Shown here: positions 55,239 through 64,000 of the stretch, one piece after another | Layout of the letters: each line of letters begins with the position of its first letter | Position numbering within the stretch: position 1 is the stretch's first letter | Program-made: the position numbers and the translations under genes | Source of the DNA: Micractinium sp. NFX-FRZ | Taxonomy: Eukaryota; Chlorophyta; Trebouxiophyceae; Chlorellales; Chlorellaceae | Direction of reading: 5' to 3' | Length of the DNA stretch: 64,000 bases | Assembly: GCA_029339195.1 (NCBI GenBank) | Contig: JAPTJF010000120.1 | Location: 1 to 64,000 of the forward strand | Notes under the pieces: model-generated | Databases searched by the model: none | Told to the model about the DNA's origin: nothing | The model's input: only the letters and a program-made list of their open reading frames with translations

Positions 55239-58200
55239 TCACAGCTGAGCATGCTCTGCATGCTGCACATGCTGTGCGTGCTCCCCTTGCTGCTGTGCAG
55301 CGGCAGCGCACGTGTCGCAGGTGAAGGTGTGCTCGGGCACGGGCTGGTCGTCGTGGATGTTGTAGCACCGCGTGTGCTGCCAGATTTGGCTGCACAGGGG
55401 GGCAGGCAGGGGGCCGGGAGGAAAGTGGAAAAGGTCAGGGAGGGTTTGGGGAACGGGGCGCAGGTTTGGCATGCGTGCTGCAGCAGCGCGTGTGCTGCCA
55501 TTGTAAGGCTGCACAGGTGGCAGGTGGCAGGCGGGTTGCATGGGACAGAGGGTGCGGGCAGGCAGGGAGTGCAGGATCCCTAAGGGCGCAGGTGCAGGTG
55601 CCGCGCAGCTGCACGGCTGCATGCCGGCAGGGTGGTGGCTACCGCGGTCGGTAGTTCAAAGCACACTCTCCAGCTGTCACACATGATCATGTGCCCCACG
55701 ATATGGGCAGTCCCACCTTCCGCCACATAGTACCACACACGTAATCATGCAGTACCAAGCTCACCAGCTGTCACACATGATCATGCGCTCCCCATCGTCG
55801 TCGCGCACACCGCAGCGGCAGCGCACCGCCCAGTCCTCCAGGCCACCTGCAGATGGAGGGCATGGGGCAGGGGATGGCATAGGATGGGGCAGGGGGCCCG
55901 GGAAGAGGAACGCAGGAGCAGCAGGGAGCTCAGGGAGCAGAACGTAGATGTGGGAGAGTAGGGGGGATGATGAAAGAAGGGTACAGAGAGAGCACTCGGG
56001 CGTAATGCAGAGGTGTGCGTGCTTTCTGAGGGCTGTCGGTCTCTGGCCCGTCACTCCCCAGCACGTACCCGCATGACGCCACCGCACCGCCCAGTCCAGC
56101 CCCGGGCCGTCCACCACCACTGAAGGCAGCTGCAGCGAGGCATCTCCAGACGCTGTGCTGCCGCCAGAAGCCGCCGCATCTGCGCTGCTGGCCTGCTGCG
56201 GGGGCGGCAGCAGCACGTCGGCAAGGCGGGTGGCCAGGAGCGCCGCCCGCTGCTGCTCCTGCTGCTGCCGCTGAGCAAGCTCTTCACCCGCCAGCGGCGG
56301 CTGCGCATCAGCTGGCTGCTGCTGCTGCTCCGGCTGCTGCTGTGCCTGCTGGGGGGCTGCTACCAGCTGGACGGCTGCCAGCTCAGCGGTGGCTTGCCCC
56401 ACCGCCGCCGCCGCCTCGGCGCCTGCTGCTGGCGCCGCTGCAGGGCCGTCGTGCGCACGCACCACCGCCGCCACGGCGGCGGCCGCCACTGCTGCTGCCA
56501 GCTGTGCGTCGTCAAGGTCTGCTGCTGCCCCTGCTGCCTGTGCAGGCATGCCTGCAGCTGCTGCACTGCCATCTTCCCCATCCACCTCCATTGCCTCTGC
56601 GGCAGGCGCCTCTTCGCCCACCACAGCTGCTGCCACAGCTGCCGCTGCCGGTGCTGCAGCCAGGGCACCCTCTGCTGGCTGCTCATCCACTTGCATTGGC
56701 TCGACGCCACCTGGCGCCCCAGCAGCAGGTGCTGACAGTGCCGGCAGCGCCGGCGGCACCGCCACCGTCAGCCCGCCCACCACCGCTTCGGCAGTCCAGT
56801 TGGCGCACATGCGGTAGCTGGCCTGGAAGGCTGACGTGGCAGCCTGCAGCAGCTGGCCCACGGTGGCGTGGGCGGGCAGCAGGAGCACCTCGGGCGGCGG
56901 CCGCACGGGCGCCGCCCACGACGGCTCGCTGCAGTGGAGAAAGAGGGTGGCGGGAGGAAAGGAGGGACGGGTGTTTAGTTGAGGCTGGGGCGGGCTCTGG
57001 AGACGCTTGCCTACAAGATGGCACACGAGCAGAGCCAAGGGTGCAAGGGAGGGGGGGCGGTGTTGCATAGGCAGCTGACAGAGCAAGGCACGGCAAGTTG
57101 GTGGGTGGGCGGGCGCACAGCCGGCAAGGCAGGAGGGGAGATGATGCATACAAGCAGACAGGGTGGAGGCCGCACCTCTCGCCGCTCTCGTCATCTGGCG
57201 ACTCCTCCGGCATGGCCAGGTGGCACAGCAGGCGCAGCATGCCCGGTGGAGTCGGCATGTCCCTGCAGCGGGGCCAGCGGGAGGCGGGGGCAGGCGCACG
57301 TCGTGTGAGAAGGCATGGTAAGCATCGCACCAAGGCAGGGCAGACTGTGGTGGCGTGATTGGCTGTCGGCCATTTGTTTGACACCACCCCCATGGCAGGC
57401 AAGGCTGCCCCGGGCACTGCCGGCAAGCAGGTGTCCGCGGCACCGCCCCTTCCGCAAACCCATGACGACACACCAACACAAGCAGGTGCCTCACACGCAC
57501 CCAAAGCGCTCCCCGGAGCCGATCTTGATGAAGTGCTTGCAGTCACGCAGGACCTGCAGGATGAGTGGTAGGAGGGTGTGGGGCAGGGCGAGGTAAGCAG
57601 GGGTTCAATGGTGAGCTGTTTAGCTGCGCAGGTGGGGTGCTTGCAGTCGCGCAAAACCTGCACGGTTAATGTGGGGCGAGGTGTGCAGGGCTTTACGGTG
57701 AGCTGCTGGAGTTTGCCTGCTGAGGTGCTTGCAGGTGCTTGCATCGTGTGAGGGAGGACAAGCCACATGCCACCTACAATGAACACCAAACTCAGCTGCC
57801 TGGGGGCCTCACCTGCACCTCCTGCAGCAGCCGGCCCAGGTGCAGCGTGCGCGGCGGCGGCTGGTCCGAGGTGCTGCCCGCGGCGAGCGCCGCCGCACGC
57901 GCCGCCAGCTGGGCCTCCAAAAACTTGGCGGGCTTGTACTGGCGCAGCGTGTTGCTGCACAAACAAGTGCGGGGGGCAGAGGGGGAAGCCGGGAGTGGGT
58001 GGGGAGGAGGGGACAACAGAGGCGAGGCGGTGGGGAAGATGCCGGCAGGCTGGCCAGTATTGGCGCGCGAAGAACGGCTGCTGGTGCCACGGCCCCAAAC
58101 CCTTTCTCATCCCTGAACACTACTCGCCGTTCAAACCCCGACCTACACACCCAATGTACCACCCACCTTTCAGAATCCCCTGTACCCTTCTCTTTGATGC

Positions 58201-61200
58201 CCACCCTATGCACACACACAACCGTACCGCCACCTCACACTCACTTGAAGAGGTACACCAGGTAGCTAAAAAGAGGTATTGAATCCCACCTGCCCAAACA
58301 ATGTACCACCCGCCTTCAGAATCCCCTGTACCCTAACCTTTGATGCCCACCCTATGCACACACCCAACGTGCCGCCACCTCGCACTCACTTGAAGAGGTA
58401 CACCAGGTCCGCCATCACTTGGTGGCGGCACTGCTCCGCCGTCAGGGGCGAAGGCGGCACCCCCGCGGGCAGCAGCATCTGCCAGGGTTGCTGCCGCCGG
58501 GGGGCGCCGCTGCTGGCGATGCCGGTGCGCGGGGACAGGGCGCCGCCGCCGCGGCGCACGTTGTAGCCAGCAAAGCGGCGCTGCGGGCGCTGCGGCTGAG
58601 GTGGCGGGGCGGCGTAGTATGTGGGGACGTGCAGAGCGCCGTTCGCCATGCCCGCCGCAGCCGCGGCGTCGCCCATTGCTGCTGGATCGGCCGTCTTGCG
58701 CGGCGCGCGCTTCTGCAGGGGGGGAGCGACAGGTGGCAGGGCGGGGGACGGTTGGAGGAAGTCTCTGAGGTGTGGGACAGCATCCCTTGCCCTGAGCGCA
58801 AGCCAACCTCCCTTCCAGCACCACAGCTGCACTGCAACCGCAATGCAATACAACACCATCTTTACCCACCCCGCCGGTTCCCCAACGCCCCCTCCCTTCT
58901 TCTCCTCCGCCCGCTTCTGTGCCAGGGCGTCAACCTCCACGAACCGCATACCATGCCCAGCAGCAGCCCAAAACCGGCCCCCGTCCCCTCAACCAGTGCC
59001 CCCCCGCGTTGCGCCTCCCCTACTGCCCACTTAAAGCATCACCCTGCCCACCCACCAGCGACCCGCTTCTCTGCGGTTCCCATCACCTCTTCCCTTTTCC
59101 TCCCGCCACCCAAAGAACCACCCCCAAAGCAGCTCCCGCCCACCCACCGTCGACTCGCTCCTCAGCGGCTCCGCCACCTCGGTCAGCACGCTGTCATCCC
59201 CCACCTTCTCAGCCATGTAGTACAGGCACTGCGGGGGGAGGCAGATTGAGCCACAAGTAAGAGCTCAGTCATGTGGTATAGGCACTACATATGAGGAGAA
59301 TATGCAACAAAGGAGAGGGTTCGGCCATGTAGTACAGGCCAGTGCGGGGGAAATCGAAGGAGATGAAGGAAAGAGAGAGGGGCACCCAGTGACCAATCCA
59401 GGGAGGGTCCCCCGGGGGACAAACACTATGCAGGGAGGCGGGGAGGCACCTGCAGCCCGCCCACCACACCGCAGCCTGGCCCCTGGCCCTCCCTCATGCT
59501 GCGCTGTGTGTGTCGCGGATGGGGAGCACCGGCCAGTGCCCTCCTCCCCCCCACTCGCAGCCCTCCCGCCTGCCCCTCACGTTGTACTGCGGGCTGCGGT
59601 TGCGGAACACCGCCCACCCGTCCAGCGTGGCGCTGTCCAGCGAGCGGCCGCAGTAGTCCATCAGGCTGTTGTCCCTGCAGGGCGGGGAAGGGATGCGGTC
59701 AAACATGTAAACGTGGACTGGCACTGAGGACTTTGAGACTCTTTTGAGCCTGTTCTGAGACTGGCACTGCTGAATTAGATTGAGAGAGCGCCCACTAGAC
59801 CCTGCCCGGCACACCACCACGTCCCTGCCTGTCTCCCCCACCCAACTTGCCTGATGCCCGCGGCGTGCAGGTACTGCCGGATGTACGACTTGGGCACCCA
59901 CTGCCCCGGGTACTCCTGCAGCCAGGGTGAGGGTGGCGTTCCAGAGGTCTTCGGTGTGCCTGCCAGACGGTTTGGATGCAACACCAGGGAGGCCTCCAGC
60001 CTTAACCTTCCACTGCCTGCTCTGCCTGTGACTAGTACACTTGCACCGCTGTACTACTACCCTGCTGCCTAAACTGCCTTGCACCACTTCAGTAGTAGCC
60101 TCACCTGTCGAGCGTGACGCTACTGCACCTGAGTGACCCTAAACCCCTGCCCTCCCCTGCCCGCCCCGCCCTTTGCTGTCCAACTCGTACCGATTCACAA
60201 CCAGGGCTTACCTTGAGCTTCTCCAGCGTGAGGCGCAGCACACGCGTGATTTTGTCAAGGGAGAAGGGCTGGGTGCAGGCAGGCAGGGCAAAGGTCTCCT
60301 GCAGCAGCAAGATCACAGGGGCGGCGCGGGCGGGGGGGTGCAGGGTTGGGGGTTCATGAACACGAGGGCAAGGCGGCAGGGGGAGGGGAGGGCGGTGGCG
60401 CAGGGTGGCGAGGCGGGCAGGAGGTCAGGTGATGCAAGCTGCGCTGGCGCCAGCCGTCGTGCCATGCAGTCGCATGGTTGCGAACAACGGCAACGAGGCG
60501 TGCCATTCCCAACAGGATAAAGACCACACGCACGCACGCACACCAGCCAGCCGGCACAGCCAGCCACCGCACCACAGCCCTGCCCTTAGCCATGGAATGA
60601 TACCAGGCTCCTGCCTTACCTGCAGCCGCTCCCGCGCCGCCGGCAGCGCCTCTCCAGCCAGCACCGGCGGGCCCGGGGGCGGGCGCAGCACCTTGGGCGG
60701 CGCTGGCTCCGAGCGGCGGGTAGATGCCGCGATCCCGACAGGTGCAGGCGCGGCGGCAGCGGGCAGCGGTGCCGGGGGGGCGGCCGGCGGCAGAAGCACG
60801 CTGGGCTCTGCTGGGCTGCCGGGCTGGGGCAGCAGCTGGAAGCAGTCGGTCTGCATGTTGAGCGAGGCGCGTGTGCCGTCGTAGAAGTGCACCTTGTGGC
60901 GGCTGTGGCGGGATGGGAGTGGGGAGGGGGGGGGGGCCAGAGACGGTGGCTCAGCAGGTGCACAGGTGGCAGCAGCATGGGATGGCATGGCATGGCATGG
61001 GCAGGGCAGGCAGCCCCCATGCACGCCGGTTCATACATGCTGAGCCGCACAGCGCAATTTCGCACGCAGCCTGCCGCCACCTCGAGCCTGCCACGCGCAC
61101 GTCACGCCCCTCTTGCCATGCGTGCCACGTCAGCAGACCCGCAGTCCAGCTCACCCCTGCGTGTAGCTCGTCACCACTCCCTCCCGCCACTCCTGCTGCT

Positions 61201-64000
61201 CCTCCGACCACACGCGCACGCGCTGGCCCACGTACTTGTGCATACCAAACTTGTACTGCAGGGGGGCAACCGAGAGGGCAATACGACGGGGGGGAGGTGT
61301 GACGCGACAGCGACGAGGGGCAGCGGGGCGAGGGAGCGAGCAGACGTGAGCATGCTGGGCCGGGCACAGTGATATACAAGATATCAAAATCGCCACCCTC
61401 CGCCGCCGCCTGTGCCCGCCAAACAACCCTGCCTCACCCCACCCCGCTTGCCTGCACCTTGCGTGCACGCTCCCCGTCTGGCGGCAGCTGCAGCGGCTCT
61501 GGCAGCTCCTCCACCGAGCGAGGGGCGGGGTCCCGTGGCGGCGGTGGGCCCGTGGCGGCACCCGGCACCGGCGGCGGCGCCTGCATGCGCCCTGCCCCTG
61601 GCGCGTCCCAGTCATAATCGCCCCCTTCCTCGTCAAAGAAGTTGGAGTAGCCGCCAGGTGGCAGCGCTGCCGAAGCGCGCTGGCTGCGCTGCCGCGGCGG
61701 CAGCGAGCCGCCAGCGGCGGCTGCCGCCGCCGTGGGCGACGCGGGCGGCGGCGCGGCGGCAGCCGCCTGATGCGCCTGCTGTGCGGCACGCTGTGCCTGC
61801 TGCCGCTGCTGCAGCAGCTCCAGGTCCAGAGGCTCCCACTGCTCGTACTGCAGGAAGTACCGCCCCTTGGCGCCGTCATCAAAGTTCACCGCAAACTTGC
61901 TGCAGGGCGGGGCGGGTGTCGAGTGATGCGGGGCGTTCAGTAAGGGCACGGGGTAAGGCTGTGCGGTGTGGGAGCAAGGCGCAGGCAAGCGGGCGAGCCA
62001 CAGTGAAGCACTTGCTGCTGTGGTGCGCGCCGGGGGAGGGCAGGCAGGGCCCGATCCGGCCAGTGCAGAGCCGTGTCAGAAAGCTGTCGCTCACCCATGG
62101 TTGTACCCAACCACCACGCCCTCCTTCCAGACGGGCGGGGTGAGGTCCGAGCACAGCACGCGCACACGCTTCTGCAGGCCAGGCGGACGGGCAGGCAGCA
62201 GGCAGGTGAGGCGGTTGGGGCAGGCGGGCGGCCGAGGTAGGCGAGGGCGTTGCGGCACGATTGCTGCAGCACGGTATTGGTACTAATTCAGGCCTTTGCA
62301 CCGCCACACGGCCCCACGGCACGCAGGGAGACCAGCAGCCACCCCCCTCTTTCCTCCCCCCACCTGCAGCAGCGACTTGATGGGCACACCCAGGGGCTGC
62401 TCCAGCGGCTGAGCTGGCGCCGGCGGGGGCACAGCAGCCGCCGCCACTCCCGTAAAGAGTCCCAGGGCTGCCTGGTGGGCTGCATCGTTGGAGGGCACCC
62501 CCGCATTGTACTCCATCCAGGGGCCTCCCTCCACAAACTGCAGCTGGATGCGGTTCTGCAGGGCAGGCACAAACGACGGGGGGGAAGCCAGGCCAGCAAG
62601 TGGCGGTGAGCGGGTGTGGCGCTACATACAAGGCGAGCGGGGGCATTCTTGCAAAGCCTTGCGCCAGCCGTCCAAGGCAGCACAGCCATGAAAAGAACAG
62701 AGGCCAGCAGTGAGGGAGGCTCTCCGCTTGCCTGCAGTACACCCAAACCAAGAACAGCAGGCAGCATTGGGGCATGCGCTTGCCTGTAGCAGGTCGATCT
62801 TCTCGGCGTGCTGATCATCATACAGCACACGGTGCAACCTGCGGGTGGGGCGGGGGCGGGCCAGGGGGGACAAATGGGTCAGTGGTGGGGCGTGCGGCGG
62901 GGTGTGTCCAAGGCAAAGTGCAGCAGCTCAGGGCATGGAACACAGTAAAGTGCCTGGCCCATGATTGCGGAACACGTGCAGCGCCCTGCCAAGGGCCTCT
63001 CCCTGTTGCCCCTCCCTTTCCCCCTCCTGCCTCCCTCACCCTTGCTTGTAGCTGGTGATGCGTCCCAAGTAGAATTGGCTGTCGTCAGACCACCACACCC
63101 TGCAGAGCGGGGCAGGGAGGGGGGAGGCGAGGGACCGGCGGTTGGAAGGCGGGCGTGGGCTGCGGGCGGCATGCCCTGGATGAGCACCAGCGCAGGAAAA
63201 CCGGTTGGCAGGCCCAGGAATGGGGAGCTGCAGCAGTAGCCGTGCCGATGAGCACAAGGAAAGGATGTTCAGCAGCAGCCCGGCCAATGAGCACAAGGAA
63301 AGGATGTTCAGCAGGAGCAGCAGCAGCAGCCTTGGGGCTGCAACAGCACAAGCAGCAGCATGAGCCCCAGCATAAGCACCAGCTCAGCCCAGACCGCAAG
63401 CGCTCCTCACTTGATGCGCGCATTCTGGATGCGGCTGCCAAACTTGACCGCCTCCCCAACTTCTGGCGGCGCCACTGCCGCATCCGCCCTGCGCTGCTGC
63501 TGCTGCTGTGCCTGCTGGGCCTGCTGCGCTGGCCGGCTGCCCTTGGCCCTGCCGGACTCCTTGGGCTTGCTGTCCTTGAACTGGGAAGCCCCAGCGCCGG
63601 CCTCGGCCGCCGCCTCCAGCTCAGCCTCGGGCGGCAGGTAGTTGATGGCCGCCTCAACTTGGTCTGGTGCCGGCTTGAGCACCGCCAGAGAGGGCCCCAT
63701 GTCGACCAGCATGTTCTTCCAGCAGTGCGGGCAGCCGTCCTCGCCGCCCTCGCAGTGCTCGCAGCCCAGGTGGGAAGCCCAGGCCGGGTGCGCCTTGCGC
63801 TGCAGGCGGGCAAGAGGGGGACGGTGGGCATGAGGGGGGTGACGTGACGGGCAGGCGGGCAGGGCTGCTGGAGAGCGGCGCGGCAGGAGGGCTGGGCGGT
63901 GAGCGGGCAAAGCGAAGCAAAGGAGGAATGCAGGCAGGCCAGGTGGAGGTCTCGGCACAGCCACGCAGCTTGCACCACACGGCCTGCTCACGCTGCTCGT
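55239..64000 (-). CDS. PHD-finger protein of the MS1/MMD1 type with Tudor-like repeats (5' partial)
   Basis: Exons in gene order: 63799-63411, 63099-63040, 62838-62784, 62555-62364, 62171-62095, 61899-61452, 61255-61155, 60902-60620, 60298-60212, 59915-59851, 59674-59581, 59228-59148, 58712-58390, 57954-57813, 57553-57501, 57262-57176, 56928-56069, 55846-55765, 55389-55239; 1209 visible residues, in phase. Upstream exons lie beyond the window. Three Tudor/PWWP-like modules: VWWSDDSQFYLGRITSYKQG with VLYDD; RVRVLCSDLTPPVWKEGVVV with AVNFDDG; QRVRVWSEEQQEWREGVVTS with VHFYDG. The middle resembles plant MS1/MMD1 proteins (IRDNSLMDYCGRSLDS; EVLLLPAHATVGQLLQAATS). The C-terminus is a C4HC3 PHD finger: WAVRCRCGVRDDDGERMIMC, CQIWQHTRCYNIH, FTCDTC. 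PHD and Tudor folds read histone tails, so a nuclear role is expected. Introns after 62784, 61452 and 59851 have GC donors. A donor-like GTGAGC at 63991-63986 may end an upstream exon. Confidence 0.85.
55476..55520 (-). repeat. Acceptor-side echo of the last PHD-gene exon
   Basis: On the + strand GCAGCGCGTGTGCTGCCATT followed by GTAAGGCTGCACAGG parallels the true exon start and acceptor (CACCGCGTGTGCTGCCAGAT). It lies upstream in gene direction. Confidence 0.7.
55661..55700 (-). repeat. Donor-side echo of PHD-gene exon 55846-55765
   Basis: CTCCAGCTGTCACACATGAT on the + strand repeats the exon end coding MIMCDS (true copy CACCAGCTGTCACACATGAT). The donor GT is altered (the copy has CTCC in place of CACC). 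Confidence 0.8.
57636..57672 (-). repeat. Acceptor-side echo of PHD-gene exon 57553-57501
   Basis: GTGCTTGCAGTCGCGCAAAA then CCTGCACGG on the + strand resembles the true GTGCTTGCAGTCACGCAGGA then CCTGCAGG. A further fragment lies at about 57720-57745. Confidence 0.75.
58150..58270 (-). repeat. Donor-side echo of PHD-gene exon 58712-58390 with flanking intron
   Basis: A unit of roughly 130-140 bp is duplicated. It includes intron sequence (CAGAATCCCCTGTACCC; ATGCCCACCCTATGCACACA) and the exon end (CACTCACTTGAAGAGGTACA on the + strand). The copy keeps the GT donor and the LVYLFK codons. Confidence 0.9.
59262..59350 (-). repeat. Two acceptor-side echoes of PHD-gene exon 59228-59148
   Basis: CAGTCATGTGGTATAGGCAC (59268 onward) and CGGCCATGTAGTACAGGCCA (59322 onward) copy CAGCCATGTAGTACAGGCAC plus acceptor. 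Both lie upstream of the exon in gene direction. Confidence 0.85.

Noticed and set aside
55761..57500. 579-codon - strand open frame (and the overlapping 58110-56683 frame)
   Set aside because: They contain true PHD-gene exons but read through introns; splice sites with matching phases divide them.

Overview
This window looks like nuclear DNA of a chlorophyte alga, most likely a trebouxiophyte of the Chlorella/Micractinium type. That rests on very high GC, genes made of many short exons with GT-AG introns, Ala/Gln/Ser-rich linkers, TGTAA-type 3' signals and land-plant-like families (ESV1/LESV starch protein, MS1/MMD1-type PHD protein, SERCA-type Ca2+ pump). Nine protein-coding genes can be assembled. 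Each was built by reading exons, checking splice phase at every junction and matching family motifs. Single long ORFs in this GC-rich DNA are mostly shadows.

Layout, left to right: (1) the C-terminal part of a GH32 fructosidase-like gene (+, cut by the left edge, ends 6470). (2) An ESV1/LESV-like tryptophan-rich starch-binding protein (-, 14126 to 7969). (3) A secreted-ectodomain/transmembrane/protein-kinase receptor (+, 15613-21193). (4) Its kinase-less sibling (+, 22622-25789). (5) A complete 30-exon SERCA-type Ca2+-ATPase (+, 27312-39305). (6, 7) Two tandem genes for secreted cysteine-rich proteins with the same module order (-, 44060 to 40151 and 49385 to 44965). (8) An Ala/Gln-rich protein with a prion-like Tyr/Gln stretch (+, 50522-54001). 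(9) A large Tudor-like/MS1-like/PHD-finger chromatin protein (-, cut by the right edge, ends 55239). No RNA genes, transposons or CRISPR arrays were recognised.

The genes do not form one pathway. Two touch carbohydrate metabolism (GH32, ESV1/LESV), two look like paired cell-surface receptors, two are secreted cysteine-rich proteins, one pumps Ca2+, and two are probably regulatory or nuclear.

The most unusual signal is in the introns. In at least six of the nine genes, introns carry diverged partial copies of the adjoining exon edge with its splice site ('exon-edge echoes'). Acceptor-side copies lie upstream of the exon and donor-side copies lie downstream, sometimes in series of two or three. 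One copy, in the GH32 gene, differs from its parent exon only at synonymous positions. A second unusual feature is frequent GC-AG introns with the donor CAG|GCAAG (six of about 113).
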